From: Bacteroidota bacterium
GTDB taxonomy: Bacteria; Bacteroidota; Bacteroidia; AKYH767-A; OLB10
Direction of reading: 5' to 3'
Length of the DNA stretch: 64,000 bases
NCBI GenBank assembly: GCA_016714535.1
Contig: JADKDR010000017.1
Location: forward strand, 3,047 to 67,046
A program made the translations under genes and the position numbers. This document shows positions 18,055 to 28,800 of the stretch, one piece after another (positions within the stretch are counted from its first letter, which is position 1; every line of letters begins with the position of its first letter). The notes under the pieces are model-generated. The model was not told where the DNA came from. It ran no database searches and saw nothing but the letters and a program-made list of their open reading frames with translations.

Positions 18055-19811
18055 TTATTTTTCAATCACCAGTTTCTTACCTGCAATTTTATCATTCTGA
18101 ATTATGCGGACATAGTATACACCGTTAGTTAATTCGGAAGTGTCAAATCCAACCTGATTAATTCCCATTGCTAAATTCATAAGTGAAAATTGTTTCACAA
18201 CTCTACCTGTAATATCCATAATCACAATGTTTGCTTCTCCTGGCGAATCAATATTAAATGCCAGAGTTGCGTAATTTATAACGGGGTTAGGATAAACTTC
18301 AATTTCCATTTCTTCAGACTCGTTAGAAGCGTTAGCAGCCATGCGGCATGCTCCGGTTGTGAATGTTTTTGTAGCTGAAAATGGGGACGCAACATCAATA
18401 CCTACCGTATCGCATAGGGTTCTTATTTTCCATTCATAGGCAGTATTACAAATTAAGTTTTTTATAGTAACTGCTTTGTTTGCTCCGTTTACAAACCTTT
18501 TTTTCCAGAAGGTAGCGGTGGCTTTTTATGCCATATTTCATATTGCACGGCCCCTGGAACTATGGCCCAGTTAAACTTTGCCTGCGAAGCAGTAATGTTT
18601 GATGTGCTAAGCGAAATAGGAGTTTGGCATACAACTGGTTGAACAAAGCGCGCAGTAGTACCACCGGTAACGTACACATTATTATCGGTGCCAAATTCAA
18701 ACCAAACAGGATAACCGCTTGGTGTAGTAGTAGCCCATGCAGAGGAGCCATTACTGTTTACTTTGCATACTCCCATTGACGACATGGTGCTTCCTGCAAT
18801 AAATACATTGTTTGAAGCATCTATGCGCATAGGAGTAAGAGCAAGTAGCGACAAGCCCGGACCATCAGCATCCAGATTTTGCCACAGAAAATTTCCTGCT
18901 GAATCGTATTTCAAAAATACTACTCCGAAAGTTGAGGGAGGATAACCGCCAATTACGGGTTTGCTATCGGTGCCTACTTCGACCTTGCTGCAGTTGTTTA
19001 CATTGGTTTGCGACCATATTATTCCGGCAGTAGGAGATAATTTTTGGAGCACATTATTAGGACTGCCACCATTGATGATATAGGTATTTCCAAATGCATC
19101 GCCTGCTGCATCGCCAACAATAAAACTTGCAACACCACCAAGGCTCCATATATTATTGCCGTTAAGGTCAATTTTAGAATAGCCATTAAAATTACCGGTG
19201 ATTCCGCGGTGCGTAATCAGAATTTTATTATCAGGCGTAAATTTAAATGTAACCGGTGCCCCAATTCCTGCATCAAAATAATTCCATACCGATGCTCCGG
19301 TGGAATCAAACTTTTTCACTTTGGTTACCTGCCCGTTTGGTCCGGTACCTATACCAAGAACGTAGATATTATTGTTAGCATCCACTAAGCATTTCCTTGT
19401 TGACGAGCCATCGAAATTGCTTTCATAAACTACTCGCCACAATAATGCTCCTGCCGCGTTGAATTTCATCAATAGGCTTGCTGCATTAACAGGATTTGAG
19501 TATCCGGAACGAATGGTGCCTGACACAAGCACATTCCCTGACTTGTCGGTGGCTACCCATGTAGCCACTTCGTGTCTGGTATTATCGGTGTTGTTGTATG
19601 TTGCATTCCACATGATGTTGCCGGTTGGGCCACGCTTGGTAAGAGTAATGTCTCCTCCTGGATTATAATCCCAGTTGGCAGTATATGAATTATTACTTGC
19701 ATCCAATGCAATTGAAACACCACCTGGATAGTTGTACCAATCTACGGTTACCTGTGCCTGTGTTATAGAAGTTAATAACACGAAAGCCATTACGATTTTA
19801 TTTTTTATCAT
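18055..19811 (-). CDS. T9SS-exported beta-propeller plus FN3 protein (frameshifted)
   Basis: Signal peptide ...LLTSITQAQ, then about eight repeats of the type LxKFDSTGxxxWN (for example KKFDSTGASVWNY, LKYDSAGNFLWQN), a propeller of the SBBP kind. A fibronectin-III-like domain beginning CQTPISLSTSNITASQAKFNW follows, and a T9SS sorting domain (EVYPNPVINYATLAF, then NGVYYVRIIQNDK and KKLVIEK). The frame breaks in a T7 run at 18498-18504; one extra base (T8) restores a continuous reading through SGKKRFVNGANKAVTIKN and CNTAYEWKIRTLCDTVG. The intact product would be ~585 residues, secreted to the cell surface. Function beyond that is unknown. Confidence 0.85.
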
Positions 19812-19826
19812 TTTTTGTGTATTTAA

Positions 19827-20033
19827 TTATTTATTGACCGAGCAAGTTGAGAAACCTTCAAGTGTATAAAGAGGGCGAAAACTGACTATGCTGGTAAAGG
19901 CAAATACAACAGCCAAAACGAGTAATACTATGCCTCCTGTGCCACTTACCACATTTTTAAAGTAAAGCGTTGCAAATACTAATGCAAGAATAATTCTGAT
20001 AATCCGGTCTGTTGAACCCATGTTTTTTTTCAT
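19827..20033 (-). CDS. DUF2892 small membrane protein (YgaP-type)
   Basis: 68 residues: an N-terminal NMGSTDRIIRIILAL motif, diagnostic for DUF2892, two membrane helices and a short tail with FRPLYTLEGFSTC. In other bacteria this domain is fused to or placed beside rhodanese sulfurtransferases. Here it sits between a T9SS gene and a tiny membrane ORF, downstream of a Crp/Fnr regulator on the same strand. Confidence 0.88.
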   Translation of the reverse strand: MKKNMGSTDRIIRIILALVFATLYFKNVVSGTGGIVLLVLAVVFAFTSIVSFRPLYTLEGFSTCSVNK

Positions 20034-20044
20034 CTTTTATTTTT

Positions 20045-20146
20045 TTAAGTGTTTAGATATTTTACGATTAAAACAATGGCTGCTATAATTGAAATGCAAA
20101 GAATGCATACCATTATAAGTTTCAAAATTGTTTTTTTATCAGCCAT
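20045..20146 (-). CDS. Putative 33-residue single-helix membrane peptide
   Basis: ATG at 20146; the peptide starts MADKKTILKLIMVCILCIS and continues as one hydrophobic helix to a short KYLNT end. A basic N-terminus with a single 22-residue helix is typical of genuine membrane microproteins. It is 11 bases upstream of the DUF2892 gene on the same strand and 53 bases after the Crp/Fnr gene, so a shared transcript is plausible. Short length means chance cannot be excluded. Confidence 0.5.
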   Translation of the reverse strand: MADKKTILKLIMVCILCISIIAAIVLIVKYLNT

Positions 20147-20199
20147 TTATACTGCAAATAAACGGAGTCCACTTAACGTATGAAGTGACCAATGTCACC

Positions 20200-20865
20200 T
20201 TATGAAAATATTTCTATCGAATCATGGTGTTGCTTTAGTAGTTTTTCGTTTTCCAATTTTTTAAGTAGCCGGCTCACTACCTCGCGAGATGTACCAAGGT
20301 CACATGCAATTTCCTTATGCATTATTTTAATTGGGTTATGTTGTGTGATTTTTATTTTTTCGCGCAAGTAATTCAATACGCGTTTATCAAGTTTATCATA
20401 AATTAGATGGTTGATAGTATCAATCAATTCAGCATAGCGCAAGTCATATTGATTGTAAAAGAGTGTATTTATTGCAGGATAAGTATGCACCCATTTGTTT
20501 ACCATATCGGTAGGCAAAAGCAAAACTGTTGATTCCTGCTGTGTAACGGCAATAATTTTGCTTTTGTCGTGGTGTATGGCTGACGAAAAGGACATGATGC
20601 AACTTTGGTCAGGTTGTATATAATAAAGCAACAGTTCCTTGTCTTCGAACCTGGTGTAAACTTTTATCAATCCGCTTAAAACAATAGGAACCACTTTTAC
20701 ATACTGCCCTTCGCGAATAAGTTCAACATTAGCACCAAAAGTTTTAACATGGGCAGTATCGCTTATTTCCTTAAGCAGATCTGAGCCCAGGTAACTTAAG
20801 CGCTTGTCCAAGGTATTATCTGAGTTAGTTTCAAACTCATCGCTTTTATCAATTTGATTTTGCAT
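20200..20865 (-). CDS. Crp/Fnr-family transcriptional regulator
   Basis: 221 residues. A cyclic-nucleotide-binding-like jelly roll (residues ~35-145, with LIREGQYVKVVPIVLSGLIK) is joined by a long helix to a winged HTH whose recognition region is HKEIACDLGTSREVVSRLLK. No N-terminal cysteine cluster is present, so it is not an oxygen-sensing FNR; the phosphate-binding arginine typical of cAMP binding is not evident either. Effector unknown. It precedes the microprotein and DUF2892 genes, which are plausible targets. Confidence 0.9.
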   Translation of the reverse strand: MQNQIDKSDEFETNSDNTLDKRLSYLGSDLLKEISDTAHVKTFGANVELIREGQYVKVVPIVLSGLIKVYTRFEDKELLLYYIQPDQSCIMSFSSAIHHDKSKIIAVTQQESTVLLLPTDMVNKWVHTYPAINTLFYNQYDLRYAELIDTINHLIYDKLDKRVLNYLREKIKITQHNPIKIMHKEIACDLGTSREVVSRLLKKLENEKLLKQHHDSIEIFS

Positions 20866-21287
20866 AATGACAGAAAATTTATTTAAGTTTAAGAATCTTG
20901 TGCAACTAATACAATCGCTAAAATACTGAACGCTTATTATTCTGTTACAAATAAATTACCCAACAGGTAAAAAATTATGATTAAGCCTGGGAATTCTTTT
21001 GGTGAGCATATGCTTAGACTGTTACCATTTGCCTTTGGTTGGTGTTTTCACCAGCCAAAGACGAGCAGCATGCACCCCAAACATCTTAAGAGGCTTACCT
21101 ATTCTCAGCTTTGATTCTGATGATAGTGAATATGTCTTTTTTAGTGATAGGGGAAAGTTGATAATGATATTTTTAAAACTCGATTTGCCTATCAGATTAT
21201 CATAATAGAATAGCAGATGCATTTAATGCGATTGAAAAAACAATTTTCCGTTTCAAACAAAAGATGAAATGATAAGTAAATCCATCA
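20866..21287. other. Intergenic region with a hairpin; no supported gene
   Basis: 422 bases between the Crp/Fnr gene and a small fragment gene. The only clear structure is the hairpin at 21034-21059. A 66-codon minus-strand frame crosses it but looks like a by-product of the palindrome. Confidence 0.6.
21034..21059. repeat. Palindromic REP-like hairpin
   Basis: TTTGGTTGGTG and CACCAGCCAAA pair over 10 of 11 positions around a TTTT loop. It is far from any gene end and has no U-tract in the right place, so it is more like a dispersed palindromic repeat than a terminator. Confidence 0.5.
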
Positions 21288-21623
21288 TTAAAAAGGTAAG
21301 TCCCCGAACGGGGGATTTCCATTATTAAAATTATTTACATAATATTTAAAATCATACTCGGCATAAAAATGTGCTTCAGCATTGGTACAGATATTAAAAA
21401 CATCAAAGGTATTTTGAGGGCGATTATCATTCGGTTGATTACCATCACCTTGGTCGTTCAGCACGCCAATATTATTTTTTTCTAACACTGCCCATGCATG
21501 TGCCTCATGGTTTTTGTAGGTATTGCAGCGTATGTCAAGCTGTGGGTTGAGGCCTTCGGCTTGGGTGCTACAACTAATGAGCAACAAACTACCAATAATT
21601 AAAAGATGTATTTTCTTTAGCAT
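21288..21623 (-). CDS. Chimeric lipoprotein-like fragment of the parallel beta-helix gene
   Basis: 111 residues. It starts with a lipoprotein signal (LLIIGSLLLISCSTQAEG) and continues directly into a segment nearly identical to the middle of the beta-helix protein at 23171-25124: NPQLDIRCNTY, NHEAHAWAVLEKNNIGVL and RPQNTF occur in both. The DNA is also nearly identical over ~170 bases. It therefore looks like a partial gene duplication placed behind a new signal sequence, or a remnant in which the signal-like start arose by chance. No sorting domain is present. Whether it is expressed is unknown. Confidence 0.6.
   Translation of the reverse strand: MLKKIHLLIIGSLLLISCSTQAEGLNPQLDIRCNTYKNHEAHAWAVLEKNNIGVLNDQGDGNQPNDNRPQNTFDVFNICTNAEAHFYAEYDFKYYVNNFNNGNPPFGDLPF
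21400..21569. repeat. Copy A of a duplicated ~170-bp coding segment
   Basis: Aligns with 24107-24279 in the same orientation. From about 21450 to 21568 there are only a few mismatches (for example GCACGCCAATATTATTTTTT and GTATTGCAGCGTATGTCAAG are shared). Confidence 0.8.
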
Positions 21624-21650
21624 AGTATAAGTACGTAATTGGCAATTGCA

Positions 21651-23118
21651 TTATTGCTTTACAAACTTAGCAAAATACTGCACATCTTCAATATTTAGTT
21701 GTACACAGTACAACCCGCTTGGCAGGTGATGTACAAATACAGGGTGGGGCAGCGTATTGTTTACCATTTTTTGTTGCAGTACTATTTGCCCGGTACTGTT
21801 AGTAACGGTTACTGTATATGTATCGGCATAGTTGTGTTTTCTGTCTAGTTTACAAACAAAGAAGTTAGCACAAGGATTGGGATACACCTGCATCTCAACT
21901 TTGCTTGCAACAGTTGATTCACTTGGTGGCAAAGCCGTATAGAGCGCACATCCATTACTATCGCAGCCGAGGCTATCCACCTTTACAAGCCAAGCATCTT
22001 GGTTACCACTAGGGCCATCAACTGCACTGCCGGGCATTATAAAACCACCATCGGCTGTGGGGTACACATTGCGAAACCAAGCATTTTCATTTCCCACAGG
22101 GAAATCTCTATACCAAAGTAAATTGCCTAAGCTATCCATTTTTGCTAACATACCATTTGCAATATAATTAATTTGGTCGCGCTCAAGAGAGCCTGATGAA
22201 ATTATGCTACCGTCTGTTAATTCTCTAGCAAACCAAAATTCTGTTTCACCCTTTAATAGGTAATTTTTTTATTGAATTTGACACTACCAAGTGTCAATTT
22301 TATTAAGAGTAGCTCTTAAAAATTATTCACTTGAAATTGCCCAGCTATTAAATAGTTACCATCTTCTGTTTTTGTTATTCCAATTCCAGTATCAATTTCA
22401 AAAGTTCCAAATGTCTTATGCCATTTTTTATTGCCAAGCGAATCAGTTTTTATTAAGTAAACATCGCGTTGCCCCGCCCCATAGCTCCTTGTCCAGCCGA
22501 GGAAAAAAAACCTTTATCAGGTAGTTCGATGCTTGATGTGGCAGCATCATAATTTGGAGCAATGTATTCTTTGTCCCACAAATAGTTGCCATCTTTATCT
22601 AATTTCATAATGCAGGCATTGCCATCGGTAATGGCTTTGTCCACCTTTTGGCCTGTAATTAGATAGCCACTATCACTACATTGAGAAATGCATGTACCCC
22701 CATAAAAGTAATTGGTATCAGGCGCATATTTTTTAAACCAAATACTATCGCCCAAAGTATCCGTTTTTAATATTGAAAAATAGGAGGCGGTATTTTTATC
22801 ACTGTAATAACTTCCAAATGCATAGTTGCCATCGAGGGTTTTTAATGCACTGTAAGTTATATAATAATCAATACTGTCATTTCCATAAATTCTCTGCCAT
22901 ATGGTGTCTCCAAGTAAACTTATTTTTGTTACTGCTAATTGTTTCGCATTCAAATTCAAAAATAATGTATGCATAGGCAATATATATCCATCGGGTTCAA
23001 TTATTAAATCGTGAGTACTATCAATTATTTTATCATAAAATTTGTTAAATGTATTTTGAGAAAATGAGATTTTAGCAAATAGAATGTATATTAAAATCAA
23101 TTTAATTTTCTTAACCAT
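21651..23118 (-). pseudogene. T9SS-exported propeller protein with three frame disruptions
   Basis: Signal peptide (MVKKIKLILIYILFAKISFSQ), then repeats of the type LKxDxxGxxxWxKxY, and a T9SS sorting domain (VYPNPCANFFV, then PSGLYCVQL and KFVKQ). Three breaks were found: an A8 run at 22503-22510 that needs one more base to read FFFLGWTRSYGAGQRD; an in-frame stop at 22316-22318 between QVNNF and ELLLIK; and a shift near 22258-22262 before LKGETEFWFAREL. The start at 23118 is preferred because the frame upstream runs into a terminator hairpin. Two breaks look like homopolymer errors, but the internal stop suggests possible real decay. Intact length would be ~490 residues. Confidence 0.75.
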
Positions 23119-23131
23119 AATATAAAAATTA

Positions 23132-23159
23132 AAAACGGCCATCAATTGATGACCGTTTT
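23132..23159 (-). terminator. Terminator of the beta-helix T9SS gene
   Basis: AAAACGGCCATCAA and TTGATGACCGTTTT form a 28-base near-perfect palindrome with one G-T type mismatch. On the minus strand it follows the stop codon of the 23171-25124 gene by 11 bases and is followed by T-rich sequence. Confidence 0.8.
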
Positions 23160-23170
23160 ACTAAGAGAAA

Positions 23171-25124
23171 TTAATTTTGTATAATTAGTTTTTGTCCGCT
23201 CACAAATTTATCATTTTTGTACAAAGTGATTTGATAAATGCCATTGGCAAGGTGAGATAAGTTTATTCTTGATTCCACTGAATTTGCTATGTGCTTATAC
23301 AATTGTTGTCCAACCATATCGGTAACCATAATTTTATTTGCCACTTTGCTTTCATACACATTTAGTTTCAAATTGAAATTGCCATTGCTTGGGTTGGGTT
23401 CAACAACAAAAATATTTTCAACAATTGAGTTTGATAAGTTTTTGCTTATCAATCTTGGTGTCTTATTTCCAATTGGCATTATATGATGTTTGAAGTTTCC
23501 CTCATTTATTTTCATCAACAAATTTTCTGCTAAGTTTGAAACCAATGTTTTGTTGTTTACAATATTATGCAGCGTATTTTTATCATTAGCTGTTACACTT
23601 GAAAGCTGGTTTTTGCTTTGTGCAAATCCAATCATAAAAGTATAATAATCAACATAGTCAATATCAGTTTTTGATTTTAATGATGTTAATGTGTTTTGTG
23701 CATGTATAAAATTATTTTGAGCAATATAAAGGGGAACCAACAATTTTTTTGCTTCGCTTGTATTCAATTTTGATAAATATTCAATCAATAAACTATCGGT
23801 ACCAGTAGTATCTTTGGCTGCATACTGCATTATTAAATCGTTTATCATGGCTTGCTTTTTGGTTGGGTCTTGTTCATTGTCAATTGCCATTTTCAATTGG
23901 TCGCAGGGTAATGTTGGGCAGGGGTCGTCAATTGTGCATTGGTCTTCTGTTAGAGGATTTCCACCATCTTGTATTCCTACTCCTAACCCAAACAATATAG
24001 GGCTGCTACATTGCGGGTAAGTGGCAGCCATGCTTGTATTATTAAACACAAAATAATTAAAAAGATATTCGCTATAAATATGGTCTTCGCCATTGGGGCA
24101 TATTACAAATTCGGCAAAGGTGTTTTGGGGGCGAATGTCTTGTGTTTGTGTCCCCGTCCCTTGGTCTTGCAGCACGCCAATATTATTTTTTTCTAACACT
24201 GCCCATGCATGTGCCTCGTGGTTGGTGTAGGTATTGCAGCGTATGTCAAGCTGTGGGTTGTCGCCTTCGGCTTGGGTGCCAATTACGGTTTCATCAAAGA
24301 TATTATGGTCTATTGTGCGGCCCCAATTAGCACTGTTGGTAGCAACTACACCGTAGTTGGTTCCGTGGTTAGGTACCCAGTTTGGGTCACCAATAAAGTG
24401 GTTGTCCTGATTTATTTCAAATAATCGGCTACCATCCATCCATACTCCAAAGCCTGGGTCGGTATCGCCTCGTGGTATGTTAAATACTCTGTTGTTATGT
24501 ATAAATGATATTGGTGCTGAATTAAGATATACACCACCCCAGCAACGGTCAAATACATTATGAGTAATAACATCCGGACTAAACGTAATACCTGTAAACC
24601 AGCCATCAATGCCGTGATAGAGATTGTTAAAGTGATTACCTTGGTTGTTTATAGCAAAAGCTCTAATGTTGGCATCAAATGCAGTTATGCCAACCCCACG
24701 GTCTTCGTAATTAAATCCTCCATGGCCATTGAAGGTATTATTTATAATGTCCACATCTCTTACATCCCACATACTTATAAATTGAGTGGTGCCGTCACCA
24801 TTGTAGTACGAGCCCGGTAATGAGCCGGTGCATTCAAATAAGGAGCCATTTATAAAACTTAGGTTGGATTGCTGCGTATATGGGCCAAAATGTATGCCAC
24901 GCCTGTTTTGTAAAAATTGTGTACCAGGGAAAGTACGTACTATTCCTCCACATTGTCCACGATGGATTTATTACCTTATACGGTATTCCGTCCACATTCA
25001 ATGGATTGCCTGGTATTAAAGGATTGGTTGGATAAAAATCTGATTTCATCCATTCTATGCCGGGGGCATCCATCGTTTGTGCTACGTTTCGCTTAAATGG
25101 AAACTGTAAAATTGCGAGCAACAT
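23171..25124 (-). CDS. Parallel beta-helix protein with T9SS sorting domain (frameshifted)
   Basis: The N-terminal part reads ...LLAILQFPFKRNVAQ (signal end), then DAPGIEWMKSDFYPTNP. After an extra base in a T3 run at 24967-24969 the other frame continues HRGQCGGIVRTFPGTQ, RRGIHFGPYTQQSNLSF and on to the main body. Residues up to ~350 contain right-handed beta-helix coils (NNTFNGHGGF, NNQGNHFNNLYHGID, THNVFDRCWGGVYL). An alpha-helical region follows, then a sorting domain (VEPNPSNGNFNLKL, ANGIYQITLYKNDK, KLIIQN). Intact length is ~650 residues or more; the exact start is unclear because hydrophobic codons continue upstream of 25124. Likely a surface polysaccharide-binding or adhesive protein. 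Confidence 0.82.
24107..24279. repeat. Copy B of the duplicated ~170-bp coding segment
   Basis: Lies inside the beta-helix gene; the other copy is at 21400-21569. Since this copy sits in a complete domain context, it is the likely source. Confidence 0.8.
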
Positions 25125-25856
25125 TAATCCAATGATTAATTGTGAATTGTACAGTGTGCGGTGTTTGATTTCATAATAGGAAGTTTTTAAAATTATTGAT
25201 TAAAAGTAAGTAAAAGTTTGATACCATTTACTATCCCATGAAAATAAATATGTGATTTTCATACTATTAAGTTGAGCCGTTGTTGGAGTATTTTCAAACC
25301 GCCCAAAATTTTAAAATTTGTTGAGCCCCCTTGTATTCAACCCTTTCAGAGTTTTAGTCCTTTTATTTCATTACCCCACATTGCATTCGGGGTTATTCGT
25401 ATTAAGGCCCTTCAGGCTTTAATTTATTGTATGATCCAATAACAATATGGGTGTTGATTTATTTTTATTCTTAGTACGTATGTTGCAAGTTTATTTCTTT
25501 TTTACAAAGTACTTTAATTGCAAATGTTTTTACTATGAGGTTACCATACCACTTTCATTGTCGACTACACGCTAATCCAAGTAGATAATAGTTTATAAAA
25601 TTTAGAGCTTGCTTAAATTTTATCTAATTGTTTTATTATGTCAAATTTTCCGTTTATCTGCGTTATATTTTTTGCCTTTAGGACGCAGGCTATAGGCTGC
25701 AAAATATGCCTTGCTAAACAAAAAATTTGACTATAATAATTCCAAAACATAAATTTTAAACAGGCTCTTAAAAAGTCATCTTGTTTATGGTTGGCTCAAA
25801 AAGTATTGTTTGAAAATTAATTAAAAAGAACTTTTACTTTTAGCAGCAACGAATTT
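25125..25856. other. Gene-free region holding an inverted-repeat element
   Basis: 732 bases without a convincing gene on either strand. The main content is the 165-bp inverted-repeat element at 25604-25768. The rest is A+T-rich and no repeats or RNA genes were recognised. Confidence 0.6.
25604..25768. mobile_element. MITE-like element: 165-bp long imperfect inverted repeat
   Basis: The two ends are inverted copies: AGAGCTTGCTTAAATTTTAT at the left and, reading the right end on the opposite strand, AGAGCCTGTTTAAAATTTAT. The match continues inward through TATTATGTCAAATTTT / TATTATAGTCAAATTTT and, more weakly, through TTATATTTTTTGCC / GCATATTTTGCAGCC to the centre, so the whole element can fold as one hairpin with arms of ~80 bases. 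It carries no ORF. This fits a miniature inverted-repeat transposable element mobilised by a transposase elsewhere. No clear target-site duplication was seen. Confidence 0.6.
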
Positions 25857-28800
25857 CTATTCATCTATCCCGAGATATTTTTTTATAAACTCATTTTTCT
25901 TGCGTTCGGTACTTAGCATGTATTGATAGTCGGGCATGTCATCCTTGCCTTTGCTGTAGCGGTTTTTTTCTTTTTCGTTTGCTATAATCTCATTGAACTT
26001 ACTATCGCTGCTTATAGCCTGCATTACTCCGCGTTGGTAGTTGAAGTAGTACCAGGTATTGGCATCTAATTCAAAATAAAAACTGAATACATCGGCACCT
26101 TTTTTCTTTTGCAAGTCGCAGTACCCTGTTACCATGCGGCTTACAGCATTTTTATAAACAAAGCCTATTCCAATTTGTCCGGTGCTTTTGAATGTATTGG
26201 TTTCGGGGTAATACACTAATTTTATATCAGATAAGATGATGCTGTGTCGCAATTCATCGGGCACACGCTTGGGTGTTCCAAATTGTGCAATTTCGCTATT
26301 TACCTTTTCCCATTTTTCTTTTCCTATCAGGCGGGTCATGCTTTTGCCATAGATGGGGCGTGCATCATTCGTGGCCTTTAGGTTGCTATACGAAGCAAGT
26401 ACATCATTCATGGCAGATAATGCTTTGTCGCTAAACATAAAATCGAGGTCGAGCACTGCATCAATTTTAATCGAATCGTTTTCAAGATTTTTTCCAAACT
26501 GCCAACCACATTGACTTTGAATTGTCCATGCTTAGTCGTGTATCAATGTAACCCTCACCATATACATGGCATGTGGTAGCATTCAAACTTAGGTATGCAT
26601 CCGAATCGTTTACAGGTGTTATGCGATACTCGGTAGTTGCATTGTCATAAGATAGTACACCGGCAGATGAGAGTATTTCCTCATCTGATTTTTTGCGTTT
26701 TTCAGTAATGAAGGTTGCATACACACCATCACTATCATTGGTAAAACAAAAACCACTAAACAAACTTTCCCTGGTTTCGTTTACCGGATTGCGCACGGGT
26801 ATCGATACACCTTTGGGATCTATATCGCTGGCAAAACTAAACCAGGCACTTCCAATTTTTTCGCAATTGTGTGAGAAGTGTGCATAGCCATCAAAGAATA
26901 GTGGCTCCTTGGGCGCACGAATTTTTACCTGCCCTTTGAAATTTGTATTAGGTGCAATAACAAAGTTTGCCGTATCATCTACCAGACCAAAGGCATAGGT
27001 TGATTTAGAGGTGTCAATGCCGATGCGTTCAAGATGAATGAGGTGCTTATTATTTGCTTGGTCGGTGTATTCATAATCACCGGTACCCTCGTATCGCTTG
27101 CGCGATGCTATATCGATGCTTGCATTTACAAACGTGTGGTATTTGGTAGTCGTATTAGCAATAACCATTGCATTTTGTAGTGTTTGCATCTTTGCACCTT
27201 TTTCAACTACTACTTTACCACCATAGGGCTTTACCTGTGCATCGCCAGTAAGTACTTCTTTTACATCTGTACCACGCATATTGTAATCAGCAAGGCTGTA
27301 ATTGAGCCATGGCGAATTCCAGCGCAAGGAGTCTTGTAATGCATGTACTAATGTAAGAGGCCCCATCTTTTAAGTCAGATTTAAACTGTAGCTCGCGTGC
27401 AGTTATGTCCCAATCAAATTTTTCGATATTGCTGGTGTATTGATTAGCCGGAAAATCAACACGGCTGCGCGCATCATTAGCTTTGAATTTTCCGGTCTTG
27501 CTATTCAAATCTACTTGTGCATTAATATTTCGTGCATCAATAGCGAATGTGCCTTCGTCATCACTCTTTAATCGGAAGCCTGAGGAGTCGGCACCAAATC
27601 GTGATTGTTCAAAATTGAAATCGCGCGATAGCAGTTGAGCATCGTAGAAGCCCGCTGTGCCATAACCGCCAAGCCCCTTTGGGGCAAGGCGCAGGCTGCC
27701 ATCAAGATAAACTTGCTTGTCATACAAGTCAAAATCTTTTTCGCGCTTATGTATATCCATGTAATCTTTTTTAGGAACCCAAACTACATCTACATTATTT
27801 GCTTTTACAGCAGGATAATTCTTCTCGCGTCTGATTTCAAAATCATTAGCATCGGCAAGGGTACTGTCAGGAAAAAAGTAAATGTGATCGGAAATGGTTT
27901 TGCTGCTTAAGTAATCGATGTTGCCTTTGCCTTCAAGTCCTTTGTTGCTTAATTTCAACTTATTGGTAAATGTGCCTTTACCCTCATATGCCTGCATGCC
28001 TTCGGGAGGAGTGTCCATTTCAAATCCTAACGAATAATCTTCCTGCACCAGCAACGATTGTTTCATATCGGGAAAAATGTTGCTTACAAAAGTCCCTTCA
28101 AAGCGGACATCTTCTTTGCGCACTTTATCGGTACCACGCATTTCAAAAGGCTCAACTTTAAAATAAAATAAATCGCGTTTGTAAACGCCTCCAAATACAT
28201 TGGGATTATCCCAATACACATAACTATTGCTGGTACAAGTAAAGAGTGGATAACTAGGCGCTCTTTTAACACCCGATTTATTTTCAAGACTATCGATAAT
28301 TATTTCTCCACTTATTCCTTTGAGATAATTTTGTACTGCTATCAAGGGATATTCACCATTGGCATCCGGAATTTCTCCCGGTACCTTTATGCGCATACTG
28401 TCTATATCATTCAGTTTTATTTTAAAGTCATCATATAGGAATTGAAAATTATTGCCATAAAAATCGAGACGACCTGCACGCAATCTCCCTTTGTATGAGA
28501 AATCGCGATTGCTACGCATCAATACCTCCTGATCGCTTGGAACAATAAACACATTATTGGAGTCGCTCAACACCACATTGGCAACACCTCTGATGCGCAA
28601 ATCAAAATTTAGCAGATTAATACTTGCATTGGGCAACTTGGCAATTTGCGATTCAACTATAATTCCATCATAGTCTGTTTTGTTGCTAAATGCTTTGAGG
28701 TAGTAATATAGTTTATCTTTTATTGTGGCTTTGTCTGTTTTAAAATCAAATGATAGGAATCCATTATTGCTTAGATAAAGCAACATGCCTCGCACTTCGC

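Noticed and set aside
21022..21222. A 66-residue minus-strand ORF
   Set aside because: It crosses a hairpin, has no signal or domain, and its end (WLVKTPTKGKW) is produced by the palindrome itself.
22276..22320. Two adjacent inverted repeats (TTGACACT..AGTGTCAA and TTAAGAG..CTCTTAA) that looked like a small insertion in a T9SS gene
   Set aside because: The same stretch translates on the minus strand into the expected repeat sequence (LLIK, then LGSVKFNKKITY), so it is coding sequence with frame damage, not an inserted element.
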